Assembly: GCA_033675265.1 (NCBI GenBank)
Contig: JAUJYZ010000742.1
Span: 92,001-156,000 of the forward strand
DNA length: 64,000 nucleotides
From: Actinostola sp. cb2023
Lineage: Eukaryota; Cnidaria; Anthozoa; Actiniaria; Actinostolidae
Reading direction: 5' to 3'
A program made the translations under genes and the position numbers. Position 1 is the first letter of the stretch. The number at the start of each line of letters is the position of its first letter. Shown here in pieces: positions 1 through 9,657 of this stretch. Below the pieces are notes generated by a model. It was not told the origin of the DNA, did not search any database, and saw nothing but the letters and a program-made list of their open reading frames with translations.

Positions 1-2
1 AT

Positions 3-188
3 AGTAATTTAGAGGATACTAACTATGCTTTTACACTATATAATAAGGCACATCCAGATTTCAATCCTAACCAAAAACCTGAATTTAGTGATTATTACAA
101 AAGTAGTAAACAACAAAAAACATATGAGATGGTGTATGTTGGTGGCGGGATGCTGACTGCTGGTTATTTAGCATCGAAATTTATATAA
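3..188 (+). CDS. 3' end of a virus-like element protein (partial)
   Basis: An open frame enters from the window edge and ends at TAA 186-188, giving about 61 C-terminal residues. The part seen is polar and rich in Asn, Gln and Lys, then finishes with a short hydrophobic tail (MVYVGGGMLTAGYLASKFI). The 474-aa protein at 2758-4182 ends in a similar hydrophobic tail, so both may be membrane- or capsid-associated. It lies 25 nt upstream of the next gene on the same strand and shares its AT-rich composition. The family is not identifiable from the tail alone. Confidence 0.6.
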   Translation, partial: SNLEDTNYAFTLYNKAHPDFNPNQKPEFSDYYKSSKQQKTYEMVYVGGGMLTAGYLASKFI

Positions 189-200
189 AAAACTAATTAT

Positions 201-213
201 TAATATATAGTAT
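201..213 (+). promoter_or_regulatory. TATA-like run abutting the ATG, repeated before each gene of the left cluster
   Basis: TAATATATAGTAT ends directly at the ATG at 214. Equivalent AT boxes precede the other genes: ATTATATAGTATAA at 1221-1234, ATATTATATATAT at 1888-1900, an ACTTATAATATACA run ending at 2586, and CATATATATATTAT at 2744-2757. Five of five genes have the box within about 0-5 nt of the start. This implies very short leaders, as in some viral late promoters. The promoter role is inferred. Confidence 0.5.
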
Positions 214-1221
214 ATGGAATTTGAAGATATAGATTTTGGCCCACTTGAATCTGAAGATATAAACGACCCTATCACAGATGATGATATACAGGAATTATTA
301 CCACAACAAAAAGAAACTAGACAAACTTGGTGGGAAAGAACTAAAGAACGGTTTAGTAGAAGGGGTATATCAAAAGAACGCGGATATAAATTATTTAAGA
401 ACTCAGATGAAAGCAATGAAGATTGGGAAGGAAGGGTAAGAGAAGACATAGAAATGGTAGACCTTGTTAAACATCGTGAAGAAAGAGTTGAAGAAGCTTG
501 GGATATAATCAAATCCAAGTATCCTAATGTAAATCCTAAAAACTCTCCATTCAGCACTACAATTGATGAATATGATAGAGTGATAGTAAGATTTAATAGA
601 CTGGGTAGCAAACCCCATGTTCTGTTTAATGCTGAGGGTGAATTAAATGGTAAGTTACCTAAGACAATTGTAAACTATCTTGGAGATCCTGCTGAAAAAA
701 TTGTTGAGAATAATGAAAGAACTATATTTTCACATCGAGAAAAATTACGAACATTAGAAGAAGAATTGGATAATATATCTCAAACTGATTCTCAAGGTGT
801 TAGAGAAAGATTGAATATATCACTCCGTGAACAGATTGAAGAAACTAGAAATGAGATTGAACAATTAGAAGAACAAAATGAGGTTATAGAAGAACGAATG
901 TCTCTGAGAGATCGTATAAAAGCTGTTTTAAAAAAGTATGGTTTTACTGTTTTTTCTGTTGTATCTGCAGTTGGTATTATTATTGGTGTTATTATTTCTA
1001 GTCTAAAATCGGGATTATCCGGTGTTGTAAAAGGTCTTGGCAGAGGTCTTAAAACAATAGGTGAAAAATTAGCTCAGATATTGCCAGGTATGGTAGGAGC
1101 AATTGCTAGCTTTATTTTCAGAACCGCGGGTGAGGTTATTGGATTCCTAGCTAAAAACGCTTGGTTATTGATAGTTGCTGTTGTTTTGTATTTTGTTGAA
1201 AGATATAAAAAGAAAAGATGA
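214..1221 (+). CDS. virus-like element protein, coiled coil plus C-terminal membrane segments
   Basis: Predicted 335 aa. The N-terminal quarter is acidic (DIDFGPLESEDIND). Residues about 163-230 are a Glu/Lys/Arg-rich helix likely to form a coiled coil. The last 90 residues are hydrophobic: a segment at about 246-265 (VFSVVSAVGIIIGVIIS), a Gly-rich amphipathic stretch, then a final membrane segment at about 316-331 followed by a basic KKKR tail. This fits a virion membrane or minor structural protein, but no enzymatic motif is visible. The start follows the AT box directly. Similar proteins recur in cnidarian-type virus-like elements; that family recognition is from general knowledge and the function is unknown. 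The gene is open and undamaged. Confidence 0.7.
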   Translation: MEFEDIDFGPLESEDINDPITDDDIQELLPQQKETRQTWWERTKERFSRRGISKERGYKLFKNSDESNEDWEGRVREDIEMVDLVKHREERVEEAWDIIKSKYPNVNPKNSPFSTTIDEYDRVIVRFNRLGSKPHVLFNAEGELNGKLPKTIVNYLGDPAEKIVENNERTIFSHREKLRTLEEELDNISQTDSQGVRERLNISLREQIEETRNEIEQLEEQNEVIEERMSLRDRIKAVLKKYGFTVFSVVSAVGIIIGVIISSLKSGLSGVVKGLGRGLKTIGEKLAQILPGMVGAIASFIFRTAGEVIGFLAKNAWLLIVAVVLYFVERYKKKR

Positions 1222-1234
1222 TTATATAGTATAA

Positions 1235-1873
1235 ATGGTAATATTGTATATTGAAAAAACAAAAGCAGATGAAACCTTGTGGTTTAAAAATCCTATTAAA
1301 AAGAGTACACATATATCACTTGTAAGTTGTAGTTTTCATAATCATTTGTATAATCTTCCAAGTGAAGGAACTATTTCAGATGGAGATGGGAATGTTTTGA
1401 TACGGATTCCGAAAGGAAACTACACTAATTTTAGTTTTAAAAATGTTGTTGATAAAGCGGTTTCACTTGGTGAGAAAAAAGTTTCAATCACAATTGTAGA
1501 TAAAAAATATAATATCACCCCGACAGTAGAGGTTGAATTAAATGTAAGTTTATCAAAATTATTAAACATTACAATAAGTCTTGGAGCAAATACCAATTAT
1601 AACATCAATATTAGTCAACCTACTCAAGATGTCTGTATTTATTGTGATCTTATTGATTCTACACAAGTTATATTAAATAATAATTATTCCCAAATATTAG
1701 CATGTGTTGAATTAAACAAGGCTGGAGAAAAGATATCCTATAATAATCCATTGAGCACACCTATTAAAAATGATGATTATATTAATAGTATTAGGATTTG
1801 GGTCGCAGATTCTAGCAACCAAAGCATTAACACTGGAATTTACCCTATGCGAATGGTAATTGAAATCATATAA
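1235..1873 (+). CDS. virus-like element protein, probable beta-rich structural protein
   Basis: Predicted 212 aa, with no signal peptide or membrane segment. It is rich in Asn, Ile, Ser and Val with alternating hydrophobic residues, which suggests an all-beta fold. The opening YIEKTKADETLWF is followed by a block ending in DGDGNVLIRIPKGNY. It starts 13 nt after the previous stop and is preceded by its own AT box. A fibre, penton or other capsid-surface role would fit the fold style and neighbours, but this is inference only. The frame is intact. Confidence 0.65.
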   Translation: MVILYIEKTKADETLWFKNPIKKSTHISLVSCSFHNHLYNLPSEGTISDGDGNVLIRIPKGNYTNFSFKNVVDKAVSLGEKKVSITIVDKKYNITPTVEVELNVSLSKLLNITISLGANTNYNINISQPTQDVCIYCDLIDSTQVILNNNYSQILACVELNKAGEKISYNNPLSTPIKNDDYINSIRIWVADSSNQSINTGIYPMRMVIEII

Positions 1874-1900
1874 AAATAAAAAAGATAATATTATATATAT

Positions 1901-2497
1901 ATGGTTGATTATGATGCGATTTATCCTGAGATTCCAAAATCTGGTGAGAATTTCAGGTTACACAAAGTAAATATGGTACTATCACAACTAGGAACAGAGG
2001 TAAAACATTATGAAAATGTTAGGAAAAAATATGCTAAGATACGAGGAATATTTCATAAAACTGCAGTTGCAACAGGTGCCTTGTCTGTCATTTTAACCGG
2101 TTCTGGTGTAACTACTAGTTTAACAGGACCTGGTATAATTGTTGGTGTTCCTTTATCAGCTGTTGGTGGGTTGTTAGGTTTAATATCAGCTAGTTGTACA
2201 CTTTTCACGAAAAAACTTACTAAAAAGGTAACAAAACATGAAAATACTATTCAGCTTGCAAAATCAAAAGAAGATAGTATAAGTGATCTTGTATCAAAAG
2301 CCTTGAGTGATAACAAGATTGATGAGAAAGAATTTGAACACATTATGACTGAGTTACATAAATATGAAAAACTAAAGAGTAGTATTAGGGTGAAACGGAA
2401 TAAGGATTTAAAAAAAACCGATGTTCCAGATGTTCAAAAGATGAGAGAAGAGTTGAGAAAGGAGATTGTAGAGCAGCTTATAAATCCAAAGAAATAA
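1901..2497 (+). CDS. virus-like element protein with central glycine-rich hydrophobic hairpin
   Basis: Predicted 198 aa. A helical N-terminus (opening MVDYDAIYPEIP) leads to a strongly hydrophobic, Gly/Thr-rich block at residues about 53-102 containing two candidate membrane helices joined by a short turn (GPGIIVGVPLSAVGGLLGL). A charged helical C-terminus follows, with a DNKIDEKEF segment. The layout resembles a pore- or membrane-inserting protein. It is spaced 27 nt from the upstream stop and has its own AT box. The family appears repeatedly in cnidarian-type genomes (general knowledge), with no established function known to me. Confidence 0.68.
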   Translation: MVDYDAIYPEIPKSGENFRLHKVNMVLSQLGTEVKHYENVRKKYAKIRGIFHKTAVATGALSVILTGSGVTTSLTGPGIIVGVPLSAVGGLLGLISASCTLFTKKLTKKVTKHENTIQLAKSKEDSISDLVSKALSDNKIDEKEFEHIMTELHKYEKLKSSIRVKRNKDLKKTDVPDVQKMREELRKEIVEQLINPKK

Positions 2498-2586
2498 CTT
2501 TATCCTTTGATACAACACCTTATGGAGGGTATATATACAAGTTGCGATATGATAGATGTTTAAAAGGATAAAACTTATAATATACA

Positions 2587-2727
2587 ATGTCTGATATAGA
2601 TGATCTTGAAAAACGATTGAAATCATTAGAAAATTCTAAAAACAGATTCATAAAAATAGTCTTATTAATTTGTTTAACCGAAATTTTACTTAATACTTTT
2701 AAGGAATTTATGAGGGCACCAATTTAA
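2587..2727 (+). CDS. 46-aa small membrane protein
   Basis: ATG at 2587 and TAA at 2725-2727. A charged N-terminus with a heptad-like start (MSDIDDLEKRLKSLENSKN) is followed by one hydrophobic helix (FIKIVLLICLTEILLNTF). It follows the same AT-box arrangement as its neighbours (TTATAATATACA just upstream) and fills the otherwise empty 260 nt between two larger genes. These two points support a real gene despite its size. It may be a small virion membrane or scaffold protein; no family is recognised. Confidence 0.55.
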   Translation: MSDIDDLEKRLKSLENSKNRFIKIVLLICLTEILLNTFKEFMRAPI

Positions 2728-2757
2728 TATAAAACAATAATCACATATATATATTAT

Positions 2758-4182
2758 ATGGTAACAAAAGAAGATATTGAATTGAAAAAATATTATCCAC
2801 ACTCTATAGATAATAAATTTCATGCCTATAGGGGTGGTATTAATTTCGATTGGGGTGGTATGGCATATGATGTTTTCAAAAAGGATATTGGTGGTCCTGT
2901 ACATCACTATGATGATAACATTGTGGAACATGCATTAACTAAAGCATTGGGTAAACGAATTGATAATACACGCCAGTTTCCAAAAGAATTAGAAATGATG
3001 GAAATATTATACCCTGTTATATGCACCCCTTTTGATAAAAAACCTCCAAATTTTGATCCAGTAGAGATTGATATCTATGTCAAACCTAGTCAGAAATTTA
3101 ATATAAAACCACGAAACATATTTACTGATCTTGTACTAAAACATGTCACTCAAAAAGAGGCATATAAATGGTTGGGAGGTCCCGATATGACTTATTATCC
3201 ACAACAACTGGCATTTTCAGTCTGGTGTGCAAGTTCTGGTTGTGGTGTTGGAATTGATATGCTAACAAAATATACTCCTATGATAAATTCATTGCTCAAA
3301 TTTCATATCCTCTTCACATCCAGAAGGATATTGGCACAAATGAATATTCCACTACCTGGAGATCAATACTTTACGAATATTGATAATAAATATAATAAGG
3401 CTGGTTATGACAAAGCTTGTCGTGAATTTAATATATCTAAAAATAGCGATTTTAGATTTACAGAGGATGAGAATGGTGGTTTAGGCCGGATTTATAAGAA
3501 AATATTTGATGAGGTGGATGATGTTACAGATGCTTATAATGAAAAAATGGGTGGTAAGTACACAAATAAATGGCCAGATGGTGTTTTCAAATTTAAGGAT
3601 GAGAGTGGAGCTTATGGTGGATATACTCTTGATCATATCTCTCCTCTAGAAAATAATCAGCATAAGTATTTTTTACTAAATGAATCAAAGGGTTTAACCA
3701 GAGCCGGACTCTCACGATTAAATCAATCCATTGAGGCGTTTGTGTATTGTATTCTGGGAGCTCAAGTACAAACACGATCAAGCATTATTGGCAATTCTGG
3801 TTCTGCACAAGAGACGCAAACAGTATTCTTACAACTATTTGAATCATCTATTGTTGAGACGGACATTTCTAAAATACTACCATCTAGTCTTGTTATCAAT
3901 AATAATTCAGTTCTTGGATACAATAATAAATTGGTAAGAGCTTCTGCAGATATGCGGTTCGGTGTTAATAATGTTAATAATGATGCAAAATCGGTAGGTA
4001 TAAAACATAATAACATGAGTCATTCAAAGGTTAAATTACCACATCAGAATGATAAACCAGATATTTCAAATAAATCAGATAAACCAGATGTAAAACCTTC
4101 ACCAACACCAAAAAAACATGATACTAATTTAGCGGTGATAACAGTCGGAGCTGCTGGGCTAGCTTGGTATATGTTTCGATAA
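2758..4182 (+). CDS. 474-aa virus-like element protein, candidate structural protein
   Basis: The largest gene of the left cluster. Conserved-looking blocks include PQQLAFSVWCASSGCGV (residues about 148-164) and LNQSIEAFVYCILGAQVQTR (about 320-339), the latter followed by a GNSGSAQE stretch. After about residue 400 the chain becomes Lys/Asp/Pro-rich linker (repeats of SDKPD type) and ends with a single membrane helix (LAVITVGAAGLAWYMFR). Its size and position make it the best candidate for a main structural protein of this element, but no jelly-roll signature can be claimed by eye. It is intact. I recognise it as a recurrent cnidarian virus-like protein family without an assigned role. Confidence 0.7.
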   Translation: MVTKEDIELKKYYPHSIDNKFHAYRGGINFDWGGMAYDVFKKDIGGPVHHYDDNIVEHALTKALGKRIDNTRQFPKELEMMEILYPVICTPFDKKPPNFDPVEIDIYVKPSQKFNIKPRNIFTDLVLKHVTQKEAYKWLGGPDMTYYPQQLAFSVWCASSGCGVGIDMLTKYTPMINSLLKFHILFTSRRILAQMNIPLPGDQYFTNIDNKYNKAGYDKACREFNISKNSDFRFTEDENGGLGRIYKKIFDEVDDVTDAYNEKMGGKYTNKWPDGVFKFKDESGAYGGYTLDHISPLENNQHKYFLLNESKGLTRAGLSRLNQSIEAFVYCILGAQVQTRSSIIGNSGSAQETQTVFLQLFESSIVETDISKILPSSLVINNNSVLGYNNKLVRASADMRFGVNNVNNDAKSVGIKHNNMSHSKVKLPHQNDKPDISNKSDKPDVKPSPTPKKHDTNLAVITVGAAGLAWYMFR

Positions 4183-4270
4183 ATGTTTCAACACAATAAA
4201 AAATGAAAACCTCCCCGAATTACATTATTAATTAGAAAATCAATGATGTAAAAATACGGTTTTATAATAA

Positions 4271-5078
4271 CTACTTTTTCTTTGGTCGTTTGTTAGCAGA
4301 TTTCTTAAAATTTTCAGGTAGATCTTCTTTTTGAATGTATGAAAATTTATACCGACAAAAATCAACTTTTGAAATACCAGATTTAACGTTGTTAGTACCA
4401 TCACAAACCATCTTAACTAAACCCGCATTAATCCCTAGATGTTGATTAATAGCATACATACTGTTATAAAACGTTTCTTCATTTGTATCGTAGTTAGTAA
4501 CTTTCACACATCTCTTATTTTGATGGTTTTTTGCAATGAATGAATAATCTCTACCATTAGCAGATTTTTTACAATTCTGTTGTTGTGTTACTAGTTGTAA
4601 GTTGCACAAACGGTTATCCTCTTTATTATTATTTATATGGCCAATAACTTTATCATCAAGGATAATTCCGTTATAACATTCCCAAATGAAACGATGAGTA
4701 AAAAATCCTTTCTGTTTTTTCCTCCATGTAGTCTAACACTGATTCTTAAATATCCTGTTTTTTTCAAATTTCCTTTCAAAGGAATTCTTCTTACTATATG
4801 AGTGATATAGAGTGCAGTCCATATGTCCGTGAAATAATACTATTACTAAATAGTACTAAATAGTGTTATTTCTATTGTTTTCTATTGTTTCATCAGTGCT
4901 ATTTATTACTAATTAGTTAGTACTGTTTCACGGACATATGGACTGCACTCTACCCATCTTCGCTACTAGCATATAGATTATAAACTGGATGTATATTGAA
5001 TGATTTTCCATTAATGATGGTCTTATCTTGACATATTGCTATTGGTTCATCAATTATATTATTTTCTATCTCCGACAT
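4271..5078 (-). pseudogene. HNH homing-endonuclease-type gene, split by a MITE and frameshifted
   Basis: Reading on the minus strand from an ATG at 5076-5078, an N-terminal segment runs to about 4953. It is interrupted by a 145-bp MITE and resumes in register at 4807. Near 4690-4700 a frameshift moves coding to another frame, which contains the HNH core (HRFIWECYNG, then VIGHINNNKEDNR and CNLQL) and a C-terminal DNA-binding-like region rich in Asn and Lys. HNH enzymes nick or cut DNA; such genes are common passengers of large DNA viruses and virus-like elements. The gene converges on the 474-aa gene. It cannot make a full protein as it stands. Confidence 0.75.
4808..4952. mobile_element. 145-bp MITE with 25-bp terminal inverted repeats and TA target duplication
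   Basis: TA at both ends brackets inverted repeats GAGTGCAGTCCATATGTCCG / CGGACATATGGACTGCACTC, which continue to about 25 bp. The interior is short and AT-rich (ACTAAATAGT repeats). The TA duplication suggests mobilisation by a Tc1/mariner-family transposase (inference). Removing one TA plus the insert returns the HNH frame to register, so the insertion boundaries are exact. Confidence 0.88.
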
Positions 5079-5099
5079 TCTATAATGTACTAAAGTAAT

Positions 5100-6690
5100 A
5101 TCGCTTTAAAACCCTTTACCCTCGAGTTGGGGGTCCGCGTGCACATATTATTGCTGAGTTGGAGGTCTGCAAGCACATATTATTGTTGAGTTGGAGGCCC
5201 GCGTGAATTTATTAGTGTCATGTTGGGGGTCCGCAAGTATAATGTTACACATAAAATTATTAAATATTATGTGTAAGTTTTATTATTCTTACAAGCCTTC
5301 AATTCCATACGTTATAAGTTTATTGGATTTGCATCGCATAGGAAATTGACCACACCAGTGATAACCCTATAACAATGTATGGTTCATTCTACACAGTTAT
5401 GATAATTACTTACTATTTTTTTGATATATTTTTTCGATTATGCATAAGTTTTATTATTCTTACAAGCCTTCAATTCCATACGTTATAAGTTTATTGGATT
5501 TGCATCGCATAGGAAATTGACCACACCAGTGATAACCCTATAACAATGTATGGTTCATTCTACACAGTTATGATAATTACTTACTATTTTTTGATATATT
5601 TTTTCCATAGTTTTGTTGTTTTAAATTATTTAATTTATTTAATTTTTGGTATAGTTTTCTTATAGTTTTATTATTTTTTCTTGCGGCCGCTTTTTAATTT
5701 TTTATCGTAATTTTTGGAGTAATTTTTGGAGTAATTTTTGGCATAGTTTTGTTATAATTTTTCTATAATTTTTGGTATAGTTTTCTTCTGCGGCCGCATA
5801 ATTTTTTGTTATAATTTTTGGAGTAATTTTTGATGAGGGATGGTATGTATTATCACACCATTTCATAATGTACTAAAGTAATATATCTTTAAGTACCTAT
5901 ACCCTCGAGTTGGGGGTCCGCAAGCACATATTATTGCTGAGTTGGAGGCCCGGAAGTGCATATTATTGCTGAGTTGGATGTCCGCGTGAATTTATTAGTG
6001 CCTTGTTGGGGGTCCGCAAGCACATATTATTGTTGAGTAGGGGGGTCTACAGACGTATATTATTGCTGAGTTGGAGGCCCGGAAGTGCATATTATTGCTG
6101 AGTTGGAGGCCCGGAAGTGCATATTATTGCTGAGTTGGTGGCCCGGAAGTGCATATTATTGCTGAGTTGGGGGTCCGCAAGCACATATTATTGTTGAGTA
6201 GGGGGGTCTACAGACGTATATTATTGCTGTGTTGGGGGTCCGCAAGTGCATATTATTGCTGAGTTGGAGGCCCGGAAGTGCATATTATTGCTGAGTTGGT
6301 GGCCCGGAAGTGCATATTATTGCTGATGAGGGATGTGTTATCACACCATTTCATAATGTACTAAAGTAATATATCTTTAAGTACCTATGCCCTCGAGTTG
6401 GGGGTCCGCAAGCACATATTATTGCTGAGTTGGGGGTCCGCAAGTGTATATTATTGCTGAGTTGGAGGCCCGCGTGAATTTATTAGTGCCTTGTTGGGGG
6501 CCCGCGTGTACGTTCAAAAAATTCCTGATCATAGTGTGTCGGTGGTGAATATTGCTTCCTTGGGGGCCCGCAAGTGCATATTATTGCTGTGTTGGGGATC
6601 CGCAAGCACATATTATTGCTGAGTTGGGTGCCCGCGTGATTGTTGAGTTGGGGGTCCGCAAGTGCATATTATTGCTTTCTAGAGGGTCGG
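5100..6690. repeat. minisatellite field, about 32-bp units in higher-order blocks
   Basis: Units of the form GAGTTGG(G/A)GG(T/C)CCGCAAG followed by a (C/T)(A/G)CATATTATTGCT-type half recur dozens of times with variants (GGCCCGGAAGTGC, GTCCGCAAGCAC, GCCCGCGTGAAT). Three higher-order blocks start with the same leader, ATAATGTACTAAAGTAATAT plus CCCTCGAG, at about 5088, 5870 and 6352. An AT-rich stretch with two NotI-type GCGGCCGC sites lies between blocks (5683, 5789). No gene is seen here. Confidence 0.88.
5274..5605. repeat. 171-bp tandem duplication
   Basis: The segment beginning TAAGTTTTATTATTCTTACA at 5274 recurs at 5445 almost unchanged for about 160 bp, a head-to-tail pair with period 171. 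It lies between the first and second blocks of the minisatellite field. Confidence 0.9.
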
Positions 6691-6740
6691 CGTGGCGTTT
6701 TGTCCCCGAACCGGCCATACCCTACTACTACATTTAGAGA

Positions 6741-7064
6741 TCGTGAAATAATGCGGAAGTGTTACTAAAAAATGTTGTTTTGAAGTTCTGTCACAACCAT
6801 TCACTCATGTCACTTGGATGTGATCGCTCGAATTCGTGTCCCAGTACTATACCTGCCACCTTCGACTAACTAGTTTTCAAAGTCAGTAAATTTTAAAATC
6901 CATATTTCAATATTTCACTACTGTCCTCACAATCATGGAGGTGATTCTCTTTCAGCGAGTTCAGTTTTCAATTATTATTAGCTACTCAACTACCAATTGA
7001 TCAAGTTCTCATCACTGCATGATGTCTGGATCCTTCACAAACAGTCCATAGGGCTACAATCATG
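6741..7064. other. no gene seen
   Basis: Unique-looking sequence between the minisatellite field and a retroelement scrap. No coding potential, hairpin or repeat stands out. Confidence 0.5.
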
Positions 7065-7417
7065 CAAGTATACCCCATTGAAACTCTTGAGGAAAACATT
7101 CACCACTTTCATCAAGTCAAACGTTTCTCAACTTTTGATATCAAAGATGCCTTCCAAAACATGAAACTTACAAATGAGTCTTCTACGATGACCATGCACA
7201 CTTCCTCGTTTACCTATTGACATCAGCTCAGGAGTTCCGACGCCGCATCCATGATGTTATCTGTGGCTTGGACAGGATTGTCAACGCTACTGATGACATC
7301 ACTGATGACATCACTGTGGTTGGTCGAGGTGAAGATATGGCTGCTGCCAATGTTTATCATGACCGCACTGTAGTTGAACTACTGAAGCGTCTCTCAACAA
7401 AACAAGCTCAACCCTAG
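7065..7417 (+). pseudogene. Ty3/Gypsy reverse-transcriptase remnant
   Basis: Broken plus-strand frames carry RT signatures: VKRFSTFDIKDAFQNMKL, then after a stop TSAQEFRRRIHDVICGLD, followed by a degenerate catalytic box (ATDDI within IVNATDDITDDITVVGRG, where an 18-nt duplication repeats the DDIT unit). The palm-region order is right but finger and thumb regions are missing. No LTR is recognisable nearby. It is a dead fragment. Confidence 0.75.
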
Positions 7418-7777
7418 GCCTTTTTATTGATCACTGAACACTGAATGTTTGCTTTGTTTATTTTACTGATAAAGAAGAAAGCGTGTAATATACTAGTTGT
7501 ATTGCCTGTGTAATATTTCCCATCATGCTTTGCTAGAACCGCCATGTTGTCGGATAAATGTCTTGGTTGTTGTAGACTTGTTGTCTCATCATTTGTCATT
7601 GAACTGTTACACTATTTATTCTTGTAAATTATGGTACTAAATAAAATATGTATGTAAACCCTAATGGCTGTCATGTAGAGAAAACAAACAAATTAAATGT
7701 GATATGACATGATCTCAAGTGTAAAAGTATAAAGAATAACATCTTGACACCCGACCACTAGTCTGTACTGACGTTAC

Positions 7778-8005
7778 CTGGTTTATTATCACACCTTCCT
7801 CCATTCTTGACGATTATCCAGGATATGGTTTCACATGAGGTTTTCCTCATCATGCATTCGTTAGGGTATGTCATGTTATCTGATCCACAAACAGGTTGAT
7901 GAACGTTAGCACAATATGGCTGACAGACACATGTTGGGGTGTTAGCTATGACTTTACAAGAAGAATATGGCAGCTCGATGGCACAGTCTTTTGTTAGACA
8001 TAAAT
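7778..8005 (-). CDS. follistatin/Kazal-type module exon (most 3' in this window)
   Basis: A 228-bp exon (76 codons) with phase-1 borders: acceptor after TTTCTGTCTAG, donor CCAG|GTAACG. It encodes ten cysteines in the order seen in follistatin-type modules: LC, KDC, SSC, PTCVC, YC, PVCGSDNMTY, NEC, TSC, GRC. The PVCGSDxxTY core is the Kazal inhibitor signature. As an exon of a secreted repeat protein, it probably acts outside the cell in protease inhibition or growth-factor/matrix binding. A strong donor at its 3' end indicates that the gene continues to the left, so the in-frame stop beyond the donor is intronic. Confidence 0.82.
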
Positions 8006-8089
8006 CTAGACAGAAAAAGAGTAATAAATGTAACAACAGCATCTTAATACAGAGCGATTTGGAAACTAATAAGGCATGAAAATAATTAT

Positions 8090-8217
8090 CGATTCTGATT
8101 GGCTAAGAGCAGTGCAGTTAAAAAGTAAACTAGTCAAGTAAAGCAACCTTATTTAACGTCTGTAACTCGTAACAGAACCAGTTGAAAAGTAATTTGCACT
8201 GAACTGCAGTGCAAATT
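8090..8217. repeat. short hairpin plus CCAATCAGAA-type motif
   Basis: Arms AATTTGCACTG (8191-8201) and CAGTGCAAATT (8207-8217) form a hairpin with a 5-nt loop. TTCTGATTGGCT (8093-8104) lies about 90 nt away. The same pairing recurs at four other sites in the window. Confidence 0.6.
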
Positions 8218-8511
8218 GTTATTATTTTTCATGAATATTATTTAAAATTGGTAATCATACTATTTCTCGTTCAATTTGGAATAATTGATCATGACGCGTG
8301 ATTTGACCAAAATATGGAGCTGTTATGCTCTGTGAATCATAATTGACCGGACAAAACTACGATTTCCTTGGCATCCGTGACGCGTGAATTTACAAACAAA
8401 TGGCCCGTGAAGCCTGATCATGACCCCCCTTTGCTACCCTGTTTGAAACTGACACACTCTTGAAAATTATTTCCAAATTGAACTCGAAACCGTATGATTA
8501 CCTACAAATAA

Positions 8512-8905
<394 letters not shown>

Positions 8906-9261
8906 TAGCAACCTTTCTGATCAATGTCGAAAGAAAAGTTGACTAAGAGGTAGATACACTTTCATTAGACTAAGCTAAACTCCCATAAACAGAAAAATGA
9001 ACGAGTTAAGCAAATGTAAAAATCAAAGTTTGGTTGTACGTAGGATTCATTACATATAAAGAGGTTTCTTCTACGTTGTCTACTGTATACGGTAGCTCAT
9101 TGTTTGAAAATCCGCTCAGATTATAGTTTTTTCTGAGCATATTCACGTTTAATTTTTTTTACTGTTATTGTTGCATGAACACTGTATAACTAAAATGGTC
9201 ACAATTATACACATTGTTTTTTAAATAGAACGAACTTTGCAGACATTGTTTTCCTCCCTTT

Positions 9262-9312
9262 TATAGGCCCCCCCCCCGGTTATAAGCCCCCCCGGTTATA
9301 AGCCCACCACAA
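9262..9312. repeat. C-rich low-complexity with GGTTATAAGCC repeats
   Basis: Runs of 7-11 C alternate with GGTTATAAGCC, repeated three times. Simple sequence, with no gene in the flanking 8906-9657. Confidence 0.7.
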
Positions 9313-9657
9313 AACCCTTACGAAGTCATATAAGCCCACTTTTATGTGTTTACCCTCTTAATAATACTTTATTCATTAATATTAATACATCAATATCAAT
9401 ACAATGAAAGGAGATATCAGAGGTTAACTATCGAGGATATCTCCCAAACAAAAAGATAAACAAATAAATAATAAAATACATAAAATTGTATATATTATAA
9501 TAGTTGTAGTTCAAGACTTTAGAATTGATTCATTGGTTTATTGCTACAGGCCTGTTTCATATGATCATAAAATGACCACAATCAGGCAAGTTACAATGAA
9601 TGACCGTTAATATAACGCTGGCGTTTAAAATAGAATGGTTGCTAGGTGATAGTTGCG

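Noticed and set aside
2498..2580. TTATCCTTT / AAAGGATAA as a terminator hairpin
   Set aside because: Arms are short and 60 nt apart; too weak to call.
5100..6690. CRISPR-like spaced repeats
   Set aside because: The whole unit repeats, with no unique spacers and no cas genes, in animal DNA. It is a minisatellite.
7758..8042. Stand-alone 94-aa secreted Kazal inhibitor with signal peptide (MLLLHLLLFFCLDLC)
   Set aside because: The apparent signal peptide is the polypyrimidine tract and acceptor of the exon; the end runs past a good splice donor.
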